Below are positions 1 to 7,161 of a stretch of 9,735 bases of DNA, piece by piece. Below the pieces are notes generated by a model. That model was not told the origin of the DNA, made no database searches, and saw nothing but the letters and a program-made list of their open reading frames with translations. The stretch is from the NCBI GenBank assembly GCA_021161055.1, contig JAGHBI010000033.1, positions 1 through 9,735 of the forward strand, read 5' to 3'. Numbering within the stretch: position 1 is the stretch's first letter; each line of letters starts with the position of its first letter. The DNA comes from Candidatus Iainarchaeum sp. GTDB taxonomy: Archaea > Iainarchaeota > Iainarchaeia > Iainarchaeales > DTGL01. The translations under genes and the position numbers were made by a program.

Positions 1-117
1 ACATCTTTCAATTTTGTAACGTATTCTTTGAGTTTTAATGCATTCCTTTTAGAAAGAGTATCTTTCTAAAAGGAATGCATTAAAACTCAAAGAATACGTT
101 ACAAAATTGAAAGATGT
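1..117. repeat. Perfect 57-bp inverted repeat, probable contig-end fold-back
   Basis: Bases 1-57 are the exact reverse complement of bases 61-117, separated by the trinucleotide GTA at 58-60. The repeat begins at the first base of the window. Its right arm is an ordinary stretch of the SepF-like reading frame, which is closed by a TAG at 50-52 if read back into the left arm. A perfect hairpin of this length inside a conserved gene and at a sequence end is best explained as a chimeric fold-back from whole-genome amplification or library preparation, or as an assembly error. A hairpin chromosome end is formally possible, but it would truncate the gene. Confidence 0.95.
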
Positions 118-217
118 CGTGAACGAGATTGATGGCGACATAGCAAGGATATCCCACGATAGAATACTGATAACTCCCTGCAAGGTAAAGATAATAAAAA
201 AGAGAATTCAGGAGTAG
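62..217 (+). CDS. SepF-like cell division protein, C-terminal fragment (5' end missing)
   Basis: An open frame of 51 codons ends at TAG 215-217. It has no start in the window, because the sequence upstream is the fold-back. The peptide contains a predicted helix followed by GDIARISHDRILITP and a short basic tail. This matches the C-terminal pattern of archaeal SepF (DUF552), in which a helix is followed by a GGDI-type turn and a strand ending in an I-T-P motif. SepF anchors FtsZ to the membrane through an N-terminal amphipathic helix and forms dimers through this C-terminal domain. The membrane-binding part and most of the domain are absent here, so the call rests on a short segment. The next gene starts nine bases after the stop on the same strand, so the two are probably co-transcribed. 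The break is attributed to the contig end, not to real gene loss. Confidence 0.6.
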   Translation, partial: LSKRNALKLKEYVTKLKDVVNEIDGDIARISHDRILITPCKVKIIKKRIQE

Positions 218-226
218 TTGCCTTGA

Positions 227-925
227 ATGGAGCAAAAAATGCAAGAGCTACGCGCTAATTATACGCTCAAGCATATTGAGGAGCAAATACGGTTACTTTA
301 TAAACAACCTATTTCTGCAGCATCTGAAAGGATTGTTTTGACGCCTTTCTACTTCTTCACCTTCATAATCTATAAAGATGAAAGCGGTGTTGTGAAGGAG
401 TATAAAAGACTTCGCATAGCTTTCGATGCAACAGAAGGCACCTTCCGCGATTTTGATAATGAGCTTACTGTAACAGCAGAGCAGGACTTTGGGCCAGTAG
501 AGGTTACAAAACAGGATGCAAGCGTAGATATTGAAGAAGCAAAGCATATCGTGAGAATAATGCTTTCTCATAAATATAGCGTGTCTTTGCAAAACATAGA
601 GCTTCTGCGCTCGGCCGCAGCATACTGGCCATTCTGCGAGATAAGCTTGAACAAACCAGAAAAAAAGAGGATAAAGGCGGATCTTTTCATGGGAAAAATT
701 CTCAGCGATGCACCAAAGCCAAGCTTTTCAGCCATTTTGAAAGAAACACTTAATGAACTAAAAAGTCCAAAAGGTTGGCTTCATTATATGGGAGAAATTC
801 TAAAGGATTTGATAAAACTTGCGGTCAGGTTTATTAAACATCTTATGCCCAAAAATGCACAGCAAGCTCTTGTGCTTGCGCTAATCCTGCTGCTGCTTGT
901 AATATTTATCACGAACTATGGCTAG
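227..925 (+). CDS. Uncharacterised protein with C-terminal membrane anchor
   Basis: I do not recognise this 232-residue protein. It starts at ATG 227, directly preceded by an in-frame TGA (224-226), so no longer form is possible; GGAG at 211-214 may serve as ribosome-binding site. Residues ~1-30 look helical and ~37-75 look like beta strands with charged turns, ending in a pattern (LRIAFDATEGTF) loosely like PepSY-type strands. Residues ~85-150 are mixed, ~165-205 are basic and probably helical, and ~214-229 are an uninterrupted hydrophobic segment of Leu, Ile, Val and Ala, followed by only a few residues. There is no N-terminal signal peptide. This layout suggests a tail-anchored membrane protein with its bulk in the cytoplasm. 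It follows the SepF-like gene closely, so a link with division or the envelope is conceivable, but that is only inference from position. Its stop overlaps the stop of the convergent DP2 gene. Confidence 0.85.
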   Translation: MEQKMQELRANYTLKHIEEQIRLLYKQPISAASERIVLTPFYFFTFIIYKDESGVVKEYKRLRIAFDATEGTFRDFDNELTVTAEQDFGPVEVTKQDASVDIEEAKHIVRIMLSHKYSVSLQNIELLRSAAAYWPFCEISLNKPEKKRIKADLFMGKILSDAPKPSFSAILKETLNELKSPKGWLHYMGEILKDLIKLAVRFIKHLMPKNAQQALVLALILLLLVIFITNYG

Positions 926-3900
926 GTAAATTCAACAAGGGACTTTTGCGAAGTTGCAGGGCTCTTAAATATTGAACCTATTTCTTCCTCTATAAGCTCA
1001 ACTCTCTGCTTTAGGTAATCGCTCAGCTCATATTCACGCGCGATCTTCTTCGCTATTTCGAGGTATTTTTCTACACTTCCCCGTGCTATTGTTAAAATAA
1101 GGTTTTCCCTGCCGCACTTCAGGCACCTTCCATTTAATGGGATTCTTCTATACTTTGCGTTGCAGTTAGTACACCTGAACTGCTGCCTGCTGAACGCGCG
1201 GGTGTTTCCTATAATATCTGGTAGCAGATGTGTTTCTATAACCCTTGCTAGGGAATCCTTCAAGTTTACAGCTTTTATTTTGCTCTGAAGCTTTGCTTGC
1301 GTGAGGATCTTTTCTTCCATTGTTTTTAGCCTCACATATGTCGAATACTCGGGCCCATCGCAAAAATTGGATGTTTCATGCGTATATCCAAATCCAGAGT
1401 ATTGACTTGCTTTGCCAAGTCTGCTTTCAACACACTCTATGCTGACAGCATCAGGCGGTGCAAAGTTTAGGCTTTTTTCGTAGAGCTCTAATGGATATCG
1501 CCAGCATATATCCATAGAATATACCTCAGTATCTATCTCATCGGGCTTCAAAACAGTTGTGAATACAAGCGGCGCATCCATACGGCCTCCTCGCGAACTT
1601 GGAAGGTATGCCTGCGAAAAGTTGAGTAATACATCCATGAGGAGCATTACTGAATCCTGGTCGCCATCAGCATTCCTCCTCTTTGTTTGGTGGAAGTATG
1701 GGTGCGCAAGGCATGCTCTAGCCCTTGTAAAACCTATAATTCTGCCTATAATCGCTGCAGATGTGTGCGGTGCTAGCGCCAGTACAAGCTTTCCTAAGAG
1801 CCCCTCTTTGTCCTTTATATTGTAAAACGGCTTTAGTCCATAGAATTTTTCTAACTCCTCATCTATAAATCTGGCCACCACAACGAGGAATTCTGCAGCA
1901 TCGTTATGTATAATAATATCTTGGGGGAGAAGCTCCAAGAGTTGCTCATCACTAACCAGCTCCTTTCCATGGATATCCTTGGTATAGCCCAGTTCTTTCA
2001 ACTTCTCAATGCTCACACCAATCTCCTTGGGTTTGAAATGCGTAAGGGGGACATTTATGAGGTCATACCTTATTGTTCCATCTCTGAAGATATGGAGGTT
2101 ATGCTTCGCCCGCAAGATTCCTTTCTCAATAGGCTCTGCTATCTTATCGTTGCTCATGAGACCTCGCACGCCTTTTACTGGATTGGGAAGCTTTACACCC
2201 AAGCGATCCAAAGCATCTTTAATAATAAGGTCTAAGCGTTCCTTTCTGGTGGAAAAAAACCTTGTTTCACTTCCACAGCGCTCACATCTGCCGCCAGATG
2301 TCTTTACCTTGCATCTTGGACAGACCCTAACAGGAGAAGCCCTAACATTGCATTTATGGCAGTAATAGCTTGCCATGAGAGCCTTGCACTTTGGACACTG
2401 AAATGTTGCGGCTTCTATTTCAATTCCACCCTCTTTCTCTGAAAGTTCCATTGCCTTATTTATGCTTCTTGCGTTGCCTCCATAGTTTCCTATTGGAAAA
2501 AGCGTATGTGGATTGCCCTTCATCCTCCTTTCCCCAGACGCTTCTGGTCTGCCCATACGAGCGCCTATAAAGGTTCCCGCCTTGTCCCTTATCCTTATCC
2601 CAGAAAGCTTGCTTATAATGTGATTTATATCTTCCGCAGATTCGATAACAAGCTTTTCAAGCTCAATGTCTTTGAAGAACGTGGCGAATACCTTTGCATG
2701 CTCTCCGCAGAGCGCGATCTTCGAATCAACAATTTTGTGCGGAACACCTATCTTTTCCAAAATTGTCTTTACTTCCTGCTTATTCTCCAACAGCAACATC
2801 TCTTTACAACCATCGCTGACCTCCTCGCTTTTTTTAACTGCCTTGATCAGTTCCCTAAGCTCATCAACTCTCAGAGCTTTATAATAGTATGTGAATCTTG
2901 GATGCATCGGAATATTCAGTTTCTTCGAAAGGTTTAAGGCAAGCTCAAAAGGTACTTCTCTCACGTTTTTAAGAGCCTCTTTAACCTCGGGATCTTCTGT
3001 AAGCCCCATATTCTTGGCAGCATCCTCTAGTTCAAGCTGCCACCATTCCTCGTTATAGCCTGCAGGTACTAAAGGATGCGCACTATACTTAAAATCGCCA
3101 AAAGCTATGAGAAGGTCGCCCAAAAATAGTATCTTATCCACCTCAGGTTTAAGCCTCCTTGCCTGCTCAACAGATTCTATTTTAACTACCTCACCATCCT
3201 TAAGCCTCACAATTGGGCCCTCAATGGTGTCGCAAGTTGTTATAACCGCTGATTTTCCTGGTCTTTCAATCTTTATCTGCGTGCCTATCGCTATAAAACC
3301 TTCAAGCAATTCAAGCGTTGCCGGGTGCATCGCTTTGCCCATAATTCCCGTGGCTCTCGTTCTGCCATAACGAAGCCTAAAGCCACCTATTTGGCTAGGG
3401 TAGCTGAGTATGGCTCTGCCTGCAGCGGTGCCCTCCAGATACTTATAAACGGGTTCAACCCCCTCAGCGCCTTCGCTTTTTTCATGTTTTATTATCCCTT
3501 CTAACCAGCTCCAATCTAATCCAAGCATTGTTGCAAACTTCAGTGCTTTTCTCGCTTTCAGTGCTAGGCCCTCACTTATCACAAGGCAGGCACCGCCCCT
3601 TATTCGATTGTGTGGAATCCTAGGCAAGTTTCTGTGCACAGAAACCTCACGCTCTTCCGTTGGTTCGCCATTTATACATACGGGGCAACCTGCAATGATC
3701 TTCCTTATCTCTTCATCTGTAAGTTTGTATTGCCTGCTTACAATCTCATCATATATCTGTATTTCCTCAACGTATCGCTCTATCTCATCCTTTGTTGGTT
3801 TATATCTATCCAAGCCAAGAAGCTTCCTTGCGTAATCACCAAGTATAAGTGGCAATACCTGCGAGGTGCCGCCGGCCGCTCTTATAGGCCCCGCATAGTA

Positions 3901-4335
3901 TATATCAATATAGCTTGTTCCATCAGGGTTCTTTGAGATTGTCACCTTTGGTATGCCGTCTATTGGAGCAACAACAACACCATCAGTATACAAAACCAAA
4001 GCAGTTTTTATTGCCTGTTCAATCCGCTTTTCATCGTCAGGAATGCGACATAGCTTTTGTTCTATTATCTCCCTGAAAATCTGGAATATCGCTCGGATTC
4101 GTTTATGTTCGCCCCCAAGGCTTTTCATAAGTTCACGATAGCGCTTTGCAACACCTTTAGGGCCCACAAGCGTTTCAGCTCTGTCCGCCAAGTCGCTCAC
4201 AGGAGTCGTTTCAACGTAGTCAGCATAATCGTACCCCTTGCGCCTTGCCGCATTTGCAACGCTCAGAGCTTCCTCTACCTGCGCTTCTATTTTTTTATAA
4301 TACCTTTTTATCTCCGGGGTTGCTATAATTTCCAT
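922..4335 (-). CDS. polC: DNA polymerase II (PolD) large subunit DP2
   Basis: This is the catalytic subunit of archaeal replicative polymerase D, which extends primers with dNTPs using a double-psi beta-barrel core unrelated to family B polymerases. The 1137-residue length fits intein-free family members. Visible landmarks (ATG numbering) are the CPVC-IPTEE-like region near 217-230, the conserved RMGRPE block near 594-599, two four-cysteine zinc sites (C647/C650/C659/C662 and C672/C675/C684/C687), the catalytic block NADGDQD at 888-894 followed by a conserved SSRGGRMDAPLV stretch, a C-terminal zinc site (C1055/C1058/C1071/C1074), and a terminal QKSLVEFT that fits a PCNA-interacting peptide. 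The motif has Q where the family usually has E (DGDED). No intein is present. The start is taken as ATG 4335, which has GGTG five bases upstream and overlaps the DP1 stop (TGATG); GTG 4338 is an alternative adding one residue. It is translated after DP1 as the last gene of the cluster. Confidence 0.97.
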   Translation of the reverse strand: MEIIATPEIKRYYKKIEAQVEEALSVANAARRKGYDYADYVETTPVSDLADRAETLVGPKGVAKRYRELMKSLGGEHKRIRAIFQIFREIIEQKLCRIPDDEKRIEQAIKTALVLYTDGVVVAPIDGIPKVTISKNPDGTSYIDIYYAGPIRAAGGTSQVLPLILGDYARKLLGLDRYKPTKDEIERYVEEIQIYDEIVSRQYKLTDEEIRKIIAGCPVCINGEPTEEREVSVHRNLPRIPHNRIRGGACLVISEGLALKARKALKFATMLGLDWSWLEGIIKHEKSEGAEGVEPVYKYLEGTAAGRAILSYPSQIGGFRLRYGRTRATGIMGKAMHPATLELLEGFIAIGTQIKIERPGKSAVITTCDTIEGPIVRLKDGEVVKIESVEQARRLKPEVDKILFLGDLLIAFGDFKYSAHPLVPAGYNEEWWQLELEDAAKNMGLTEDPEVKEALKNVREVPFELALNLSKKLNIPMHPRFTYYYKALRVDELRELIKAVKKSEEVSDGCKEMLLLENKQEVKTILEKIGVPHKIVDSKIALCGEHAKVFATFFKDIELEKLVIESAEDINHIISKLSGIRIRDKAGTFIGARMGRPEASGERRMKGNPHTLFPIGNYGGNARSINKAMELSEKEGGIEIEAATFQCPKCKALMASYYCHKCNVRASPVRVCPRCKVKTSGGRCERCGSETRFFSTRKERLDLIIKDALDRLGVKLPNPVKGVRGLMSNDKIAEPIEKGILRAKHNLHIFRDGTIRYDLINVPLTHFKPKEIGVSIEKLKELGYTKDIHGKELVSDEQLLELLPQDIIIHNDAAEFLVVVARFIDEELEKFYGLKPFYNIKDKEGLLGKLVLALAPHTSAAIIGRIIGFTRARACLAHPYFHQTKRRNADGDQDSVMLLMDVLLNFSQAYLPSSRGGRMDAPLVFTTVLKPDEIDTEVYSMDICWRYPLELYEKSLNFAPPDAVSIECVESRLGKASQYSGFGYTHETSNFCDGPEYSTYVRLKTMEEKILTQAKLQSKIKAVNLKDSLARVIETHLLPDIIGNTRAFSRQQFRCTNCNAKYRRIPLNGRCLKCGRENLILTIARGSVEKYLEIAKKIAREYELSDYLKQRVELIEEEIGSIFKSPATSQKSLVEFT

Positions 4336-5837
4336 CACGACACCAGGAAATGTTTCTCGTATATTTTTCTGTCCTTAAGGCTCAGTACTATTGCGATGCC
4401 AGGCGTCGGCACGTGCCCTTGTTTTATCTGATAATCTGTTCTATCCTGCCACGTGCTGTTGTTGATTATGGTTGTGCCCCTATATGTGGCATAACCTACA
4501 TGGTGCAGGTCGCCAACAAAAACAAGGTCGGGAACCTCCCTTATAACCATATAATCCCTCCGCTCCGGCACATAAGGGTGTTTCATACCATAGGCAGGCA
4601 TAAGGTCTCTTCTTCGCAGGAGCTCAATTATTGCATACTGCGGCTTTTCGTAGCTCAAACCGCTTATATTAGAAAATACGTCATGGAGGCAGGAGCCATG
4701 GTAAAGAAGAACCTTAAGACCCTCTATTTCAACCCAGCTCGGTGAGCCAAGCAAGTGTACATTTTCCGCTTCATAAAGCTTTGGTACAAGCTTTTTTGGG
4801 ATCGCTGGTTGCGGGTCAGCCCATCGCACAGCATCGTGCTGACCTGGAATAATAAACACCTCTATTCTTTCAGGTATTTCCAATATGTAATTCGAAAATA
4901 CCTCATACTGCTCTTTAATGCTCTTTATGTTCAGTTCGCTGTGTTGTTTCGGGTATATGCCAATACCATCAACATTATCGCCAGTTACGAACAAATATTT
5001 TATCTTTTTTACAAACTTTTTTTCCTCTGGTGAGCCAGCGTTTCCATTAATCCAGGCAAGGAACTTTTGAAAGGCTCTTTCAAGGAAAAGCTTGCTGCCA
5101 ACATGCATATCTGAAATGCTTGCAACATAAACCTCTTTGTTTATGAGCTTCATATTCCTCTGGGGCAGATCTGGCCAGAGAATCTCTTTGGCTATCACCA
5201 TATCCTTGCTTACCTTAACACCTCTGATTCCCAAAACATCATCAAGCATTATCCTGTTTTTTTCCACTTCAAGCTTGCGATCATTTTTTGGAATAACAAC
5301 AATGCATCTATCCTCCAGGTCCTCAAGCTCCAGAGCAGTATGGCCTGCTTTGGTCTCCCATTTTCTATACACCATTCCAATAAGCTCTATCTCTTCCTGC
5401 TCCTTAGTGTATTTCAACCTTTTTATTGGTTTGGCACGCAAGGTGTGCCTTTGCTCTAATATCGTTTTGAGGGTGTGAAACTTATCCCTGAAAAGCTTCA
5501 CAAAGTCCTCTACGCTACCCTGCGTATAGCTCTTATCTGTAACATCATATTCTTTCAGTATTCTAAAATTGCGCACCCCTTCCCTTTCTTCAGTCTTTTT
5601 TGATGTTTCCGCCAGCTCGAAACTTTCTTCAAGAAGGCTTATCTTGGTACGTAGGAGCCTTTTCTCAATCTCTTCTTTTGTTATGAGGAAAAAACCATCG
5701 TTTGCTATTTCTTCAAGTATGCTTCGCCAATCGGGCCGCACAGAAAGTACAGCCAGCGCATCTTTATCCATTATGAGCTTCTTATCTCTGGCAAAATCAA
5801 CGATTTTGTTGATATTTGTGCCAGTTTCGAGCATCAT
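4335..5837 (-). CDS. polB: DNA polymerase II (PolD) small subunit DP1, exonuclease
   Basis: DP1 pairs with DP2 and carries the Mre11-like 3'-5' proofreading exonuclease. A divergent N-terminal region of about 150 residues precedes an OB-fold-like part (~150-225) and a calcineurin-like phosphoesterase domain (~235-490). Metal-site motifs, numbered from the chosen ATG, are SDMH (D243, H245), GDNVDG (D287, D290), GQHD (332-335), YHGS (H380) and GDLHH (442-446). In the DP1 sequences I know, the third and last are GNHD and GHVH, so two usual ligand positions differ here (N to Q, H to D). Adjacent family signatures such as DPQPAIP and NSTWQ...TDYQ...PTPG are intact. The open frame extends to TTG 5849, but that codon lies one base from GGAG (5851-5854). 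ATG 5837, four bases after the UPF0147 stop, is preferred; ATG 5834 is also possible. The DP2 start overlaps the stop. Confidence 0.96.
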   Translation of the reverse strand: MMLETGTNINKIVDFARDKKLIMDKDALAVLSVRPDWRSILEEIANDGFFLITKEEIEKRLLRTKISLLEESFELAETSKKTEEREGVRNFRILKEYDVTDKSYTQGSVEDFVKLFRDKFHTLKTILEQRHTLRAKPIKRLKYTKEQEEIELIGMVYRKWETKAGHTALELEDLEDRCIVVIPKNDRKLEVEKNRIMLDDVLGIRGVKVSKDMVIAKEILWPDLPQRNMKLINKEVYVASISDMHVGSKLFLERAFQKFLAWINGNAGSPEEKKFVKKIKYLFVTGDNVDGIGIYPKQHSELNIKSIKEQYEVFSNYILEIPERIEVFIIPGQHDAVRWADPQPAIPKKLVPKLYEAENVHLLGSPSWVEIEGLKVLLYHGSCLHDVFSNISGLSYEKPQYAIIELLRRRDLMPAYGMKHPYVPERRDYMVIREVPDLVFVGDLHHVGYATYRGTTIINNSTWQDRTDYQIKQGHVPTPGIAIVLSLKDRKIYEKHFLVS

Positions 5838-5841
5838 ATTA

Positions 5842-6120
5842 TTAGTCAATCTCCTTTATCTTTTCTTTAACGCTTTCGAGTTTACTTATGGCGTTCCATA
5901 GACTTGTTCTGGTGTGTGATGGCATATTGATATCGTTGCTTATATCATCGAGCAGATATATCGCCATTGAGCAATCCACAGTACTTGGCTTGCGTTTTTC
6001 GACCTTTGTCAGAGCCTCTGTGATAGCTGCCCTTATGTTTCGCGGAACGCCCCGGTCCTCAGTGATATCCTTCATAATCTTTATCGCTTCCTTCAGTTCC
6101 TTTCTAGTCGCTTCATCCAT
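5842..6120 (-). CDS. UPF0147 family protein
   Basis: This small, helical, soluble protein has 92 residues. It matches the archaeal UPF0147 family, whose members are about 85-95 residues long and have no assigned biochemical role that I know. The signature is seen in two places: VPRNIRAAITEA at ~25-36 and a second block with LLDDISND and NMPSHTRTSLW at ~56-75. The two blocks resemble each other (P-x-x-x-R-x-x-x/W patterns), which suggests an internal helical repeat. ATG 6120 is supported by a strong Shine-Dalgarno site, GAGGTG at 6132-6127, six bases upstream. The DP1 frame overlaps or abuts its end, so the protein is probably translated together with PolD. A role in replication is inference from this arrangement only. 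Confidence 0.92.
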   Translation of the reverse strand: MDEATRKELKEAIKIMKDITEDRGVPRNIRAAITEALTKVEKRKPSTVDCSMAIYLLDDISNDINMPSHTRTSLWNAISKLESVKEKIKEID

Positions 6121-6126
6121 GGCCTA

Positions 6127-6132
6127 CACCTC
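6127..6132 (-). promoter_or_regulatory. Shine-Dalgarno site of the UPF0147 gene
   Basis: The minus strand reads GAGGTG, a near-perfect complement to the archaeal 16S rRNA 3' end, six bases before ATG 6120. It fixes the start of the UPF0147 gene and implies a transcript with a 5' leader. Confidence 0.75.
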
Positions 6133-6163
6133 AAAAGCAGACGCTGTGTCATAAATTAAATGT

Positions 6164-6178
6164 GGGAAAGGTTTAAAG
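6164..6178. promoter_or_regulatory. TATA/BRE-like element in the UPF0147-GTPase gap
   Basis: The 88-bp gap between the GTPase stop and the UPF0147 start contains GGGAAAGG followed by TTTAAAG. On the plus strand this has the purine-rich BRE plus TATA layout of archaeal promoters and resembles GAAAGGTTTATAA at 7186-7198. TTTAAA is palindromic, so it could equally act on the minus strand. In that case initiation about 25 bases downstream (~6149) would give UPF0147-DP1-DP2 a leader of about 28 bases that includes the ribosome-binding site. A second AT-rich stretch at 6151-6160 is too close to the start to keep that site. The orientation is not decided. Confidence 0.35.
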
Positions 6179-6208
6179 ACAATATTCATAGTTGAGTTCC
6201 GAAAAACA

Positions 6209-7159
6209 TCAGCGGAAGCAAAATTCAACAAGCCTGGCTTTTAGCTTAGAATCGTTGTTTAAAACCCACTCTAAGCCCAAACCCTCTGCAATTTCCTTGG
6301 CTAGCGCTATTTGTTTATCACTCGCTATGTCTACCTTGCTTATAACCATAATTATCGGTATATCAAATGCCTTTTTTATATGGGTTAGAAGCCCTTTCTG
6401 TGAATCAACCGAATAGCTTGATTCTGTTGGATCAAAAACGAATGCCATTGCATTTGCAAGATGCTTCAGTGCAATTATGGCCTTTCTTTCAACCTTGTTC
6501 ATTTCCTCGATTTTTCTATCTAAAAGCCCTGGAGTATCTATAACCTGCACCTCTTTTGCGTCGCTTGTCGCATATCCTAAGTTTAACCTTGTTGTTGTAA
6601 ACGCATAGCTTGCAATCTTTGCCTTTGAGCCTGTAATCCTATTGAGCAGGGTTGTTTTCCCAACGTTCGGGCAACCTGCGATAAGCAATGTTGGCAATGG
6701 CTTTATATCCGGCATTTCCTTGAGCTTTACTGCATATCCATTAAATAACTCTATACTTTTTTCCAACCTCTTTATAACAGAGCATGCGCGTCCCAGGAAT
6801 TCGTTGGTGAGCTTTCTTGCTTCTCTCTCGTCCTTTGCGCAAGCAAGCTTGTGGACATATTCTTTCTTAAGCTTGGATATAATCCTCAGGCTTCTGTTGA
6901 AATGTGCCAATATTCTCTTTAGCTCTCGCACGCCCACAAGCACATCTATAAGCTCCTTCCTGAACGTATTCAGGGCTTCTATGCGAGGCACACTCTTTAT
7001 AGCTCTATCCAATTTTGAGTGAATCTCCTTGTAAAATGTGAGAAGTATTGTGCGCTCGCGCTCAATGCCACGCTTTGAGCTGGCATTTTTGAGCGCTTTT
7101 TTCAAAGCCTGCTGTGTAATCCTTTCAGCTTTTGGTATTTTTGCAATGCGCAAGCACAT
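6209..7159 (-). CDS. Nog1-like GTPase (Obg superfamily)
   Basis: This 316-residue protein has a helical, basic N-terminal region (~1-155) typical of NOG1 proteins, followed by a GTPase domain. The P-loop is GCPNVGKTT at 162-170 (usually GKS), the switch I threonines lie in TTT at 188-190, the G3 motif is DTPGLLD at 208-214, and the G4 motif is SKVD at 274-277 in place of NKxD. The stretch after G3 (KVERKAIIALKHLANAMAFVFDPTE) is characteristic of archaeal and eukaryotic Nog1. Eukaryotic Nog1 acts in large ribosomal subunit assembly, and the archaeal homologue is presumed to do likewise. G5 is degenerate and there is no long C-terminal extension. ATG 7159 directly follows AAGGGG with no spacer. 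TTG 7153, six bases after AGGGG, may be the true start, shortening the protein by two residues. UPF0147 follows 88 bases downstream on the same strand. Confidence 0.9.
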   Translation of the reverse strand: MCLRIAKIPKAERITQQALKKALKNASSKRGIERERTILLTFYKEIHSKLDRAIKSVPRIEALNTFRKELIDVLVGVRELKRILAHFNRSLRIISKLKKEYVHKLACAKDEREARKLTNEFLGRACSVIKRLEKSIELFNGYAVKLKEMPDIKPLPTLLIAGCPNVGKTTLLNRITGSKAKIASYAFTTTRLNLGYATSDAKEVQVIDTPGLLDRKIEEMNKVERKAIIALKHLANAMAFVFDPTESSYSVDSQKGLLTHIKKAFDIPIIMVISKVDIASDKQIALAKEIAEGLGLEWVLNNDSKLKARLVEFCFR

Positions 7160-7161
7160 CC

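Noticed and set aside
1645..1680. Possible intein in DP2 at the catalytic motif
   Set aside because: Some archaeal DP2 proteins carry an intein here, but the reading frame passes straight through with family-like sequence on both sides and a normal intein-free length.
1559..3936. Several plus-strand open frames of 60-145 codons opposite DP2
   Set aside because: They overlap a highly conserved gene, have low-complexity Ser/Leu/Phe-rich or odd compositions and no ribosome-binding sites or recognisable domains, so they are antisense shadows.
4350..5901. Plus-strand open frames opposite DP1
   Set aside because: The DP1 frame on the minus strand has all its family motifs. The opposite frames are rich in Ser, Phe and Ile and show no start signals.
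6197..6217. TTCCG...CGGAA inverted repeat at the end of the GTPase gene as terminator
   Set aside because: The stem is only five base pairs with an 11-base loop, and archaeal termination relies mainly on T-runs. The short T5 here is too weak to call.
6192..6416. Small plus-strand frame after the promoter-like element at 6164
   Set aside because: It starts with TTG without a ribosome-binding site and lies opposite the conserved GTPase domain. Its hydrophobic look is a by-product of the antisense frame.
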